Source of the DNA: Paenibacillus_E allorhizoplanae
GTDB taxonomy: Bacteria; Bacillota; Bacilli; Paenibacillales; NBRC-103111
DNA: 64,000 bases
Direction of reading: 5' to 3'
NCBI RefSeq assembly: GCF_927798215.1
Contig: NZ_CAKMMW010000004.1
Span: 372,001-436,000, forward strand
Translations under genes and position numbers: made by a program
In this document: positions 14,591-23,113 of the stretch, piece after piece
Layout: each line of letters opens with the position of its first letter
Position numbering within the stretch: position 1 is the first letter of the stretch
The notes under the pieces: generated by a model
The model's database searches: none
Seen by the model: only the letters and a program-made list of their open reading frames with translations
What the model was told of the DNA's origin: nothing

Positions 14591-16096
14591 CTATATAAAG
14601 CCTCTTTGTTTGGTAATATCGCTAAACATCCCCGAATAATAAACGACATCCCCCGCATCATTTTTGACTGCACTTATGGTGAGCCATTCCAGATACACAT
14701 CGCCATTCTTTTTACGATTCCAAATTTCACCCTGCCAGAAGCCCTGACTGCGAATGGTATCCCACATGGTATCGTAAAAACCACGATCCTGTTTCCCTGA
14801 TTTCAATATACTAGGCGTCATCCCTACGACTTCTTTGGCTTCGTATCCGGTCAGCTCCGTAAAAGCTGCATTTACCGAATGGATCTTCCCCGTCGTATCT
14901 GTCACCATGATGCCTTCTACTGTATTTTCAATAATTTTCGCCGATAAACCTAATTTTTCTTGATAAAACATCCACACAATAAGAATCAGGCTAGCCAAAG
15001 CGAATTGGGATAAGGCCATGAATCCAATGGCGTAATGACCTGTCAGCTTGAAAAGGAAGGTAAGCAGCAGCGGAGGGAAGAATCCGCCTAATCCACCCAT
15101 TGCTGAAATGATGCCATTCGCAATTCCAGCTTGCTTAGTGAAATACATAGGAACTAATTTAAAGATGGTCCCATTTCCCGTTCCGGCACAAAAAGCAATA
15201 GTTAAGCAACCTACTGTGTACCAAGTCATCGTTGGAGCAAATGAGAGGAGGATACCGGCTACTGTCAAGCCTGCAAAAACAAACATAAGAATTTTGAAAG
15301 GGTTAAATTTATCCCCCAGGTACCCCCCAATGGGTCTCATAGCTGTTGCTAGCACGATAAATCCACCCGTACGCATCCCCGCATCTACTTTGGACAAATG
15401 AAAGCTGCTGACCAAAAAGTTCGGTAAATAGACCGTGAAAGCGACAAAAGAACCGAATGTAAGAAAGTAGAACAAACATAATAACCATAGCTTAGAATTC
15501 CCCGAAACGCTTTTCACTTGTTCAACAAGAGCAGTTTGAACACGGGGCTCTTTGCGATCCCCCGCAAAAAAGTTCAATACAGCCATAACAACCAATAGAA
15601 CACTATAGAGCAAGACGGTTTTGGACCATCCGATCTGATTTGCTATGACAGGTGCACCAAAGGTGGAAAGTGCAGTTCCGAGATTACCGATACCGTAAAT
15701 CCCATTAACGAAGCCATGACGTTCTTTGGGATAATATTTGGGTAAAGAGGTCACACCGACGGAAAACACAGCTCCACCAATCCCGAGAAAGAAGCCCCCC
15801 ATGATCAGATCCCCGAAGGAATCGGCTTGACTAACCCAATAAATGGGTGCAAACAATAGGATAAAGCTGATAGCAAACAACTTTCTTGCCCCGTAGCGAT
15901 TCGTCCAATACCCAACAGGCACCCGCATCACGGAACCGAACAATATAGGAATAGCGGTTACCCAAGTAAGTTGGGAGGGAGTTAATTTAATCGACTCTTT
16001 AATAAATGGCATTAAAGAAGAAAGGATAACCCATACCATGAAACCTAGGACAAGACTGACGGTTTGAAGTGGCAATTGTATTTTTTTGATAGTCAT
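14591..16096 (-). CDS. NarK-type nitrate/nitrite transporter fused to a C-terminal PAS domain
   Basis: The protein has 501 residues. Residues 1-385 form a twelve-segment MFS transporter of the NarK group, with GYWTNRYGARKLFAIS as the MFS loop motif and the glycine-rich segments GIYGIGNLGTALSTFGAP and GIISAMGGLGGFFPP typical of nitrate/nitrite porters. From about residue 390 a complete PAS domain follows (AKIIENTVEGIMVTDTTGKI, FTELTGYEAKEVVG, YYSGMFSDITKQ). The join is within one uninterrupted frame. Ordinary NarK proteins stop near residue 400. The PAS might gate transport or report substrate flux to the NreB kinase, whose PAS has a similar SGYHEKEFMTDLW-like segment (here SGKQDRGFYDTMW). The start overlaps the preceding gene by ATGA. 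Confidence 0.9.
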   Translation of the reverse strand: MTIKKIQLPLQTVSLVLGFMVWVILSSLMPFIKESIKLTPSQLTWVTAIPILFGSVMRVPVGYWTNRYGARKLFAISFILLFAPIYWVSQADSFGDLIMGGFFLGIGGAVFSVGVTSLPKYYPKERHGFVNGIYGIGNLGTALSTFGAPVIANQIGWSKTVLLYSVLLVVMAVLNFFAGDRKEPRVQTALVEQVKSVSGNSKLWLLCLFYFLTFGSFVAFTVYLPNFLVSSFHLSKVDAGMRTGGFIVLATAMRPIGGYLGDKFNPFKILMFVFAGLTVAGILLSFAPTMTWYTVGCLTIAFCAGTGNGTIFKLVPMYFTKQAGIANGIISAMGGLGGFFPPLLLTFLFKLTGHYAIGFMALSQFALASLILIVWMFYQEKLGLSAKIIENTVEGIMVTDTTGKIHSVNAAFTELTGYEAKEVVGMTPSILKSGKQDRGFYDTMWDTIRSQGFWQGEIWNRKKNGDVYLEWLTISAVKNDAGDVVYYSGMFSDITKQRGFI

Positions 16097-16281
16097 TCGA
16101 CATCACGCTCCCGACGATAGATCCATATGGCAACAGGGAATAACAAAATATTCAATGCGGCATAAACAATAACCGAAGTAAAATGATCAAAATAGTAAGC
16201 ATTCACAGCCTTTTGTGTGAACACAATATTCAGAAACAATAGGATACATAAGAGTATGACGCCAATGTAGCTACGCTTCAT
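16093..16281 (-). CDS. Small two-helix membrane protein of the molybdoenzyme operon
   Basis: The protein has 62 residues. Two hydrophobic helices (about residues 5-22 and 35-53) are joined by a short loop, and the C terminus is charged (YRRERDVE). It overlaps the Rieske gene upstream and the transporter downstream, so it is made together with both. It could be a small structural subunit of the membrane complex or a partner of NarK. No homologue is recognised by eye. Confidence 0.75.
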   Translation of the reverse strand: MKRSYIGVILLCILLFLNIVFTQKAVNAYYFDHFTSVIVYAALNILLFPVAIWIYRRERDVE

Positions 16282-16807
16282 ATCGTTTCACTCCAGTCGC
16301 ATATATCGCACCTTGATCCTTCTTCAGTAGAACCTCTGGCAAGGGTCTCTTAGGAGGTCCCGCAGTGGGCGATCCGGTTCTGGCATCGAAAATGCCGTGA
16401 TGGCAAGGGCACACCATCTCATCCTTCTCTTTACTCCAAAACACCGGACACTTGAGATGCGTACACGCATTTTGATAGGCTTTATACTCGTTCTCGCCAA
16501 GGCGAATCAGCAGTGCAGAATCATGCTCCCCCGGATAAGCGAACTGGGTCGCATCGCCGACCTTTAGCGAGGAGATATCCGTAATTTTCAACTGCGGATA
16601 GGATTTTTTCGTTAGACCCGTCAGTTCTTTTGCTGCGAGTGCTCCCCATGGCAGTGTGGATACAGCGAACACCCCTGCTGCCCCAACCAGCGTCTTCATA
16701 AAGCCTCGGCGATCCAATTTTCTTTCATTATTTTTCTTTATATTGTGCGTGTAATTATCTTCCTTAAAAGGACTATGATTATTATCGCGCTTCTTGTCTT
16801 GTTCCAC
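16271..16807 (-). CDS. Tat-exported Rieske 2Fe-2S protein
   Basis: The protein has 178 residues. The N-terminal half carries a twin-arginine signal, LDRRGFMKTL (Arg33-Arg34) with a hydrophobic stretch behind it. The Rieske domain has both cluster loops: CTHLKC (Cys115, His117, Cys120) and CPCHHG (Cys133, Cys135, His136). Cys120 and Cys135 are placed for the disulfide seen in quinol-oxidising Rieske proteins. It should sit on the outer face of the membrane, anchored by its signal helix, and pass electrons from quinol. GTG at 16807 behind GGGGTG is the likely start. It lies between the ferredoxin subunit and the small membrane protein. Confidence 0.9.
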   Translation of the reverse strand: MEQDKKRDNNHSPFKEDNYTHNIKKNNERKLDRRGFMKTLVGAAGVFAVSTLPWGALAAKELTGLTKKSYPQLKITDISSLKVGDATQFAYPGEHDSALLIRLGENEYKAYQNACTHLKCPVFWSKEKDEMVCPCHHGIFDARTGSPTAGPPKRPLPEVLLKKDQGAIYATGVKRYEA

Positions 16808-16830
16808 AGGATCACCCCATTACAAGTAGT

Positions 16831-17394
16831 TTAAAACAATTTTTGTGTTCCTTGTAGAATACCAGGAAGGCTGATCTTCACATTCGTTTCTCCCTCTAAC
16901 GGATCGAAAGGTTGATGACTTGCCGTCCACTTCCCCAGCTTGTGCTGTGCCTGCTTCGCTGCCAGTTCTTCCTCTGTCAGCCATTGAAGTGTATTCGTTG
17001 GGCAAACAGATGCGCACATAGGAGGGATGCCTTCTTTGGTCCGATCATAGCAAAGATCACATTTGTACATCAGATTCTGTTCTTCATCGAATTTAGGGAT
17101 ACCATACGGGCAAGCGATGGTGCAATTCTGGCAGCCAATACATTTCTCAACCAATGCCGAAAGTACAGCTCCTTCTTCCGTAATCTGAATGGCTTGAGCT
17201 GGGCAGCTTCTGGCGCAAGCAGGATTCACACAATGCAGACACATCAATGGAATCGTTTGGCGGGTTACCAGTGGATTCACATCATACACATAATTGCGAT
17301 TTCGTTCATCGTGGCCTCCACATTGCGTACAGGCAGCCAAACAGCTCCTACAGCCGATGCAGTTATCCATTTCAATGTATAAATGTTGCTTCAT
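16831..17394 (-). CDS. Four-cluster ferredoxin-type electron-transfer subunit
   Basis: The protein has 187 residues from ATG at 17394. Sixteen cysteines form four 4Fe-4S motifs: CIGCRSCLAAC, CLHCVNPACARSC, CIGCQNCTIAC and CDLC...CASVC. This is the DmsB/NrfC/NarH-like arrangement of beta subunits in complex iron-sulfur molybdoenzymes. There is no signal peptide, so it should act in the cytoplasm. It overlaps the molybdoenzyme stop by ATGA and presumably relays electrons from the membrane subunit or the Rieske protein to the catalytic subunit. PPMCASVCPTNTLQWL is typical of these subunits near the last cluster. Confidence 0.92.
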   Translation of the reverse strand: MKQHLYIEMDNCIGCRSCLAACTQCGGHDERNRNYVYDVNPLVTRQTIPLMCLHCVNPACARSCPAQAIQITEEGAVLSALVEKCIGCQNCTIACPYGIPKFDEEQNLMYKCDLCYDRTKEGIPPMCASVCPTNTLQWLTEEELAAKQAQHKLGKWTASHQPFDPLEGETNVKISLPGILQGTQKLF

Positions 17395-19562
17395 CGGATG
17401 GTCATCCTCTCTGGTTGCTTCACGATCTGAGCCGCGCAAACCTTAAACTCTGGCATTCTGGACATCGGATCCAGCGCAGCGATTGTAAGCAGATTAATGG
17501 ATTGCTCATGACCGAAATGATAGGGAACGAATACGGTATCTTTACGAATCGCTTCAATGATTTTCACTTTATATAAAGCTTCGCCACGGCGTGTGTACAA
17601 CCGGATGACTTCATCGTGTATGATGTTGTACCGCTCCGCTGTTTCTGGATGAACTTCGACGTAAGGCTCCGGACACATATCTCGCAGAAAAGGAATTCTT
17701 CTCGTTTGGTTGCCGGACAAGTAATGATAGACAACCCGGCCTGTCGTAAGGCGAAGCGGATATTGTTCGCAAGGCTCCTCGGCAGGTGGTCTGTAAGGAA
17801 GCGCGCATAATTTGGCTTTGCCGTCGGCATGGTAGAACTTATGATCTAGGAACATATGAGGCGTGCCCGGGTCATCTTCACTTTTACATGGCCAGAAGAC
17901 ACCGTCTTGCTTGTCGATCTTCTCCCAAGTGGCTCCGAAATAATCGGCATAACCACCCTTGGAGGCTAATCGGAATTCGTCAGCTACGTCCCTGGCTGTC
18001 TTCAAATGGCCGAAATATTGACCTCTCCCCAGTCGCTCCGCAAGCTCTACTTCGATTAACCAGTCAGGCTTAGACTCGCCAACAGGCTCTTGCGCTTTAT
18101 TAATCTTGATGATCCGTCCTTCTAGATTCGTTACCGTGCCTTCATCCTCCGACCAGGTTACGGATGGTAGTACGACATCGGCAAATTCAGCGGATTCGGA
18201 TAAGTAAATATCTGCACAAACCATGAAATCCAGATTTTTTAAAGCTGCACGGACATAGTTCTGATTCGGCGCAGAGACAGCTGGATTCGAGCAAAGCAGA
18301 TACAAACCGCGAATCGTTTTGTCTTGCATAAGTTCAAACATTTCATAAGCAGAGACACCCGGTTGCGGCATCTCTTCCGGCTTGATACCCCACACCTTGC
18401 ACACCTCTTCGACGTGCTTCGGATTCGTAATTTTACGATAGCCCGGAAGAGCATCAGCCTTCTGCCCGTGCTCTCTTCCGCCTTGACCATTCCCTTGTCC
18501 GGTAAAAGTAGCAACGCCAGACTTCGGACGGCCTATCTTCCCAGTCACCAAGCACATATTCGTGTAGGCTGATACGTTATCAGATCCTTTAATTTGTTGT
18601 TCAATGCCCCGAGCGAACATAACGATGGCGTTCGGTGCTTTGCCATAAATCTCAGCGGCACGAATCAATTTTTCAGGAGCAACGCCAGTTATTTCACTCG
18701 TGTACTCAGGTGTGAATTCTTTCACAACCTCTTTCATTTCCTCGAAGCCGTTGGTGTGATTCACTATAAACTCAGCATCGATGTGGTTATTTTGAATGAG
18801 TAGATGAATCATGCAATTGGCAAGCGCCAAGTCCGTCCCCGGACGTAAATCAAGATGTATGTCTGCCCGCCTGGCGATAGGCGTCTCCCGAGGATCTGCT
18901 ACGATCAAGTAACCACCGCGGTTCTGTACTTCCCATATTCGGAACATCGAGGTAGGGTGACACTCGGCTGTATTGCTGCCTGCGATAAACAAGCAATCCG
19001 TCTCATGCAGATCAGTCCAAGGTAATGTGGATCCCCTATCAACACCAAAGCTGCGAAGGAAGCCTGCGGCTGCGCTTGACATACAGAATCGGCCATTGTA
19101 ATCAATGTAACGTGTTTGCAAGGCGACTCTGGCGAACTTTCCTGTGAGATAGCATTTCTCATTGGTCATCGACACACCGCTGAATACAGAAAGCGAGTCC
19201 TTGCCGAAATCCCCTTGCAGCTCTTGGAAACGTTTTACAATCAACGCATAAGCTTCTTCCCAGCTGGCTTCGCGGAAACCTGCCTTCGTTCCTTTGAGCG
19301 AAGCATCGTCACGGATCAATGGGCGCAGCAAGCGGTCGCCGTGATTCGTTTGCTGGTAGGCCGTCACACCCTTAGGGCACATCTTGCCTAATGTCACTGG
19401 CCAATCATATCGCGGTTCCACGCCGATAATTTTATTTGATGACGTATCCACGCGCAAATTCATTCCGCACTGCATACCACAGTAAGAGCAATGGGTTTTA
19501 ACCAATTTTTCATTCGTATGGGTTTTATTCCCAATAACTTTAAAGAATTTATCCTTTTGCAT
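17391..19562 (-). CDS. Nas/Nap-type molybdopterin oxidoreductase, probable nitrate reductase
   Basis: The protein has 723 residues. Cys25, Cys28, Cys32 and Cys62 (CSYCGMQC ... MCPKG) hold one 4Fe-4S cluster. The molybdenum ligand is probably Cys160 in YNGRFCMSS, and a CMSS-type motif is usual in NasA/NarB and NapA-like nitrate reductases. The C-terminal molydop_binding domain starts near residue 600 (YPLRLTTGRVVYHYLSGNQTRR, in parts). No Tat signal is present, so it is cytoplasmic. It is coupled to genes for a membrane subunit, ferredoxin subunit, Rieske protein and nitrate transporter, and has an Fnr promoter. A respiratory nitrate reductase is therefore more likely than an assimilatory one. 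A formate dehydrogenase is the main alternative. Confidence 0.85.
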   Translation of the reverse strand: MQKDKFFKVIGNKTHTNEKLVKTHCSYCGMQCGMNLRVDTSSNKIIGVEPRYDWPVTLGKMCPKGVTAYQQTNHGDRLLRPLIRDDASLKGTKAGFREASWEEAYALIVKRFQELQGDFGKDSLSVFSGVSMTNEKCYLTGKFARVALQTRYIDYNGRFCMSSAAAGFLRSFGVDRGSTLPWTDLHETDCLFIAGSNTAECHPTSMFRIWEVQNRGGYLIVADPRETPIARRADIHLDLRPGTDLALANCMIHLLIQNNHIDAEFIVNHTNGFEEMKEVVKEFTPEYTSEITGVAPEKLIRAAEIYGKAPNAIVMFARGIEQQIKGSDNVSAYTNMCLVTGKIGRPKSGVATFTGQGNGQGGREHGQKADALPGYRKITNPKHVEEVCKVWGIKPEEMPQPGVSAYEMFELMQDKTIRGLYLLCSNPAVSAPNQNYVRAALKNLDFMVCADIYLSESAEFADVVLPSVTWSEDEGTVTNLEGRIIKINKAQEPVGESKPDWLIEVELAERLGRGQYFGHLKTARDVADEFRLASKGGYADYFGATWEKIDKQDGVFWPCKSEDDPGTPHMFLDHKFYHADGKAKLCALPYRPPAEEPCEQYPLRLTTGRVVYHYLSGNQTRRIPFLRDMCPEPYVEVHPETAERYNIIHDEVIRLYTRRGEALYKVKIIEAIRKDTVFVPYHFGHEQSINLLTIAALDPMSRMPEFKVCAAQIVKQPERMTIR

Positions 19563-20589
19563 TCTGGTTGCTCTCCTTTACGCGAATCTGATGGGTCGGT
19601 ATGCCTGTAAATCGGGACATTCTATATTTCCGGCGGCATGGCAGGCACAACTCTGCCAAGTGAAAGCCTTCCTCTATTTTGAATTCAATTTCGTTCACTT
19701 TAAGCACAGCGATGACATCCCTGGATTGCTCGACAGAAACAAAGCCTGTTCCGCAAACCTTACAGCTTTTCGTCTCTTGCTCTGCATAATGTTCTCTGTA
19801 ATTTCGGGCAAACACGCTCATAGGACGGAATGGGATGTGAGCCAGTTTACCGAAAGGGATATAAATCAGCGTCACGATGACGGACCATTGGTGGACTAAT
19901 GTGATAATCGGATGCCCGTATCCATGAAGGACGATATTGCAGAAAGTGAGCAGCAGTCCTGTTAAGCTTACGAATAGCAGCATATATAACGGGAGAAAAT
20001 CATAGATAAATGTTTGTTCTGCACGTGCCTGCATGCTCTTAATCCTACGATATAGGGCCATGCAAACACCGCCGATAACCATGAAAGCTGTAATATTCAA
20101 CGCATTATAGAACAGAAATCCGAGAACGCCATCCGCTTTAATCTTCATCAGGTTGATTCCGAAGCCAACAACCGTGTATTTGCCGTTTTCTGCCATCGTG
20201 AAGTACATCCATCCAAATACAAGTGGAAAAGTTACAAATGCAGATAAGATACAGCCCCAACCTAGAAGGACATGCTGCGTCCAACGGTACCACCCGCGAT
20301 TCCAAATAAAGCGGTACGTTAGTAAATGTTCGGTTGTTGTCTGAGGCGTGCTTTTTCTAAATAATAGCTTGATGCCCTTTTTCAAAATAATTTTTGTTGG
20401 CGGCCGTTCACCCCAAGCAATAAAACGATAAAAGAAACCACAAATAAAAACTACCGTACCGACCATATATCCATATAAAGCCAAGTCAATATGTGTAAAA
20501 AACCTAGAACCGACTCCCATGAGAATAATTAATCCGCAAACAACCAGAAAGACACATTTGGCGAATTTTGATGCGAACGCTCGATCCAT
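19549..20589 (-). CDS. Polytopic membrane subunit with histidines and a CxxC...CxxC tail
   Basis: The protein has 346 residues with about six membrane segments. Histidines in or near membrane segments (His106, His222, His226, His233, His251) could ligate b-type hemes and resemble NarI/formate-dehydrogenase gamma-like subunits. After the last helix a cytoplasmic tail has CKVC (276-279) and CLPC (315-318), a zinc-ribbon or rubredoxin-like site. The tail is not part of NarI or FdhC families as I know them. It is the first gene of the Fnr-driven operon and overlaps the catalytic subunit gene by 14 bp. It likely links the quinone pool to the Mo enzyme. Heme binding is inference. Confidence 0.8.
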   Translation of the reverse strand: MDRAFASKFAKCVFLVVCGLIILMGVGSRFFTHIDLALYGYMVGTVVFICGFFYRFIAWGERPPTKIILKKGIKLLFRKSTPQTTTEHLLTYRFIWNRGWYRWTQHVLLGWGCILSAFVTFPLVFGWMYFTMAENGKYTVVGFGINLMKIKADGVLGFLFYNALNITAFMVIGGVCMALYRRIKSMQARAEQTFIYDFLPLYMLLFVSLTGLLLTFCNIVLHGYGHPIITLVHQWSVIVTLIYIPFGKLAHIPFRPMSVFARNYREHYAEQETKSCKVCGTGFVSVEQSRDVIAVLKVNEIEFKIEEGFHLAELCLPCRRKYRMSRFTGIPTHQIRVKESNQNAKG

Positions 20590-20628
20590 GATTTATCATT
20601 ACCCCTTTACTTATGATCTTATAGTTGT

Positions 20629-20672
20629 ATTAAACCATGAGTCTGCCCTTCAGCACTGTGAGAAAAATCACT
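20629..20672 (-). promoter_or_regulatory. Fnr site and -10 for the molybdoenzyme operon
   Basis: On the minus strand AGTGA-TTTTTC-TCACA (20672-20657) has one mismatch to the Fnr palindrome. TTTAAT (20634-20629) is the best -10, at 33 nt centre to centre. Confidence 0.75.
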
Positions 20673-20718
20673 GTGAACCCTATCTCGGATACATTTTTTC
20701 AATAGTCACTATCTGGAC

Positions 20719-20760
20719 AAAAAACGGCATTCCCATCAGATCTGATCTAAGGGAAAGCCG
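20719..20760 (-). terminator. Terminator of the hemerythrin-RIC-heme protein operon
   Basis: On the minus strand CGGCTTTCCC (20760-20751) pairs with GGGAATGCCG (20734-20725) with one mismatch, followed by TTTTTT. Confidence 0.85.
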
Positions 20761-20781
20761 CTATCTCGTGAAGCGATATAC

Positions 20782-21831
20782 TTACCGTGTAAATACACGT
20801 GCGATTAAACCCATATACAAAATGGAACATACGGAGAGCAGGCAACCGCCGCCCCATACCAATAGCATGACTTTGAATCCTATGCCCAACAGGATAAGCA
20901 GCAGTCCACCGCACATACCTGCCATTCCAACCTTTACATTTCCATCTTGAATAAGATCATTCATAACCGGAACCTTCATTTTCCCTGCCAGCGGGCCATA
21001 CTTATGCGTCCACCATAGAAATGGGACAATTTTAGATAAATAACCGAGAATTGTCATCGCTACCCAGCCGTATAAATAGATCCAGCCCGTCAAGATAAGA
21101 AGCGTTTCATCCTCGAAGAGATCTGGTTTCACAAACCAAATACCCAACAGCATGACAACGTATACGATGAGCCCCCTCGTGCAAAAGATAGACCAACGAA
21201 TCCCAGAACCCGGAGACCCTTTATGACGATGCTTGCGGATGTCCCTCATATGGGCTTCATATGTGACGAGCGCCGCCATCATCAATCCGATGACGATTCC
21301 ATTAAATAGAGTCCCGCTTCCCAGTAAAAAATGTCCTGCTCCAAGAAGCGTTGCCGCATTCCACAGGAGAATAACGAACAAGCCTGTTAGAACCAGATAA
21401 ACCACGGCACAAGCTGTACTCACCGTGATCGCATTCCACTTTGCGGCAAGAAGCATCGTTTGACCTATATTCCAAGCGAACAAACAAATTCCAAGCCATG
21501 TCATAGTTGCACCTGCGGCAATCCAACTGACCTCCAAACGGAGGAAGCCAATCAATAGGATGGATGAGCCAATCAGAAAGCATGCATAATGAAGGTAGCC
21601 TAGCTTGTGGCTGTGCAGCTTACGTTGCAAAACCACATCCAGCAGTTGATACACGGCTCCCATGGCAATCATCGTTCCCCAATCCAGTACAATCAGATGA
21701 ATTCGGAACCATCCCTCCGGGTTCCGAGGAGGCTCCCCCACCCATGACCCCAACGAAAACAGGGATAGTACATGAAAAGCTAGAAAACTGAGAATTCCGG
21801 TTGCAATAAACAGCAGTGGAAGCCTGAACAT
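20782..21831 (-). CDS. Ten-helix membrane protein resembling heme-copper oxidase subunit I
   Basis: The protein has 349 residues and about ten hydrophobic helices. WFRIHLIVLDWGTMIAMGAVYQ near residue 42 resembles the His-containing helix of cbb3/NorB-type subunit I (HxxxxxWG...GxxY). Other possible ligands are His20 and the His in LLGAGHFLLGSG. It is shorter than a catalytic oxidase subunit (about 450 residues or more), so it may be a heme-binding NO or oxygen sensor or reductase rather than a proton pump. It follows the RIC gene by 12 bp in an Fnr-driven operon with a hemerythrin, which points to nitric oxide defence. The family assignment rests on visual similarity only. Confidence 0.65.
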   Translation of the reverse strand: MFRLPLLFIATGILSFLAFHVLSLFSLGSWVGEPPRNPEGWFRIHLIVLDWGTMIAMGAVYQLLDVVLQRKLHSHKLGYLHYACFLIGSSILLIGFLRLEVSWIAAGATMTWLGICLFAWNIGQTMLLAAKWNAITVSTACAVVYLVLTGLFVILLWNAATLLGAGHFLLGSGTLFNGIVIGLMMAALVTYEAHMRDIRKHRHKGSPGSGIRWSIFCTRGLIVYVVMLLGIWFVKPDLFEDETLLILTGWIYLYGWVAMTILGYLSKIVPFLWWTHKYGPLAGKMKVPVMNDLIQDGNVKVGMAGMCGGLLLILLGIGFKVMLLVWGGGCLLSVCSILYMGLIARVFTR

Positions 21832-21843
21832 GGATACTTCCCC

Positions 21844-22530
21844 CTAGACGCGATTAAATAAAATGTTGTTCTCCAGATGAATGTGCTGGAACATATCCGC
21901 TTCCAATTCCTCCAACTTCAAGAAAGTAAGCTGAAAGGTCGTACAGGCATCCCCCGGCAGCTCGTAGTCTTTAGTGATTACCCTGATTTGCTTAAGAAGA
22001 TCACCCGATTCCTCATGCTCATGCTCGAGCATAGCCAATATTTCCAGCAGCTGCTCTTTTTTCACTTCGGTGGGATCTTGCTCAAACGCAATTACAGCAG
22101 GAAATGCTTCTCGTTCTTCTTTCTCCATATGCTGTTCCATATCTTTTTTCAGTGCTTTAAACCATTGCTCGACTTGCAGAAGTTCAGGATGATAAGGCCC
22201 ATGTACGCGTGCCACTTTCTTCACATATTTACTTATATGCGGGAGTGCTGTCTTCAAATAGCCATGATGGATACGCGTAATATAATCGATTAATTCACTT
22301 GAGCTTACTTCACTCCAATTTAAACTGTCGGATTTCGCGGTCGATGCTGCTTCGGCAAGACTTTTCAACAAATCCTCTTCCTTAATAGCTTGCTCTTGAA
22401 TGACTTGAAGAAGTGATTTGTTGCCTCCGCAGCAGAAATCAATTCGGAATTTCTTAAACACCTCATCTGTATTGGGATAGCCCGTCACAATATCTCCTAC
22501 CCGATCAGTTAATTGAATGTTCATTTCCAT
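21844..22530 (-). CDS. RIC-family di-iron Fe-S repair protein (ScdA/YtfE-like)
   Basis: The protein has 228 residues. An N-terminal ScdA_N domain contains the signature IDFCCGGNKSLLQ, and a hemerythrin-like four-helix domain follows with ligands in HHGYLKTALPHI, HMEKEEREAFPA, LEHEHEESG and QHIHLENNILF. RIC proteins repair Fe-S clusters damaged by nitric oxide or oxidants. ATG at 22530 is the start, 8 nt after GGAGG. It lies between a hemerythrin gene and a heme-copper-like membrane protein gene under one Fnr promoter, consistent with protection from NO formed during nitrite reduction. Confidence 0.93.
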   Translation of the reverse strand: MEMNIQLTDRVGDIVTGYPNTDEVFKKFRIDFCCGGNKSLLQVIQEQAIKEEDLLKSLAEAASTAKSDSLNWSEVSSSELIDYITRIHHGYLKTALPHISKYVKKVARVHGPYHPELLQVEQWFKALKKDMEQHMEKEEREAFPAVIAFEQDPTEVKKEQLLEILAMLEHEHEESGDLLKQIRVITKDYELPGDACTTFQLTFLKLEELEADMFQHIHLENNILFNRV

Positions 22531-22557
22531 GTGAAATCCTCCTTTCCTCAATTTGAA

Positions 22558-23079
22558 TTAACGTGAATATTGCTCCAGCATTTGATTCGCAATTGGGAAA
22601 ATCATCTCCTCTTCAGAAAGCAGATGCTCTGATAAGACAGAACATGCCACACTAAGCAGAGAGATTGCCTTCTTCAGCTTTATACTGTCGGCACCTTTAC
22701 ATTGGTCCGCATAGTCAAGAAATGAGCGAGCAAACCGTTCCGCCTGTTTATGATCCTCTTCCAGCACCCAAGTTGAGGTCAAAAAGGTGGGCTCCATTCC
22801 CCGATACGCATACTCAGAAAGGATGGGGATAACCTCCATTTCCTCCCATTGCTCATGAGCCTCAAGCTGCTGCATGAAGTTTACCATTTGGTTTCTAATT
22901 TCATGAAGCAAACGTTTTGACTCTTCTGTGCCAAGCATGCCAACCATATGACTTGTCATTTCCTGAACATGGTCAAGCTCTTTTATTAACGCGCCATGTT
23001 CGTCCTTTAACCGCCCTAAAACCTCTTGGAGACTAGAAATCTGCGCATCCTCTAACGGCATCCCAAGATCCATAACCAT
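22558..23079 (-). CDS. Hemerythrin HHE-domain protein (first copy)
   Basis: The protein has 173 residues and is one four-helix hemerythrin domain. The expected di-iron ligands are visible in DEHGALIKELDH, AHEQWEEMEVIP, LEEDHKQAERF and LSEHLLSEEEMIFP. Such proteins bind oxygen or NO or store iron. It heads the operon hemerythrin-RIC-heme protein and has a perfect Fnr site with -10. The protein encoded at 26797 is a paralogue with the same layout. There is no signal peptide, so it is cytoplasmic. Confidence 0.9.
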   Translation of the reverse strand: MVMDLGMPLEDAQISSLQEVLGRLKDEHGALIKELDHVQEMTSHMVGMLGTEESKRLLHEIRNQMVNFMQQLEAHEQWEEMEVIPILSEYAYRGMEPTFLTSTWVLEEDHKQAERFARSFLDYADQCKGADSIKLKKAISLLSVACSVLSEHLLSEEEMIFPIANQMLEQYSR

Positions 23080-23113
23080 ATATAACTCCTCCTTTTATTG
23101 CTGCTGTAATCAC

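Noticed and set aside
17391..19562. Formate dehydrogenase as the identity of the molybdoenzyme
   Set aside because: Selenocysteine/cysteine-His motifs of FdhF type are absent, CMSS is nitrate-reductase-like, and the operon contains a nitrate transporter. It stays as a second choice.
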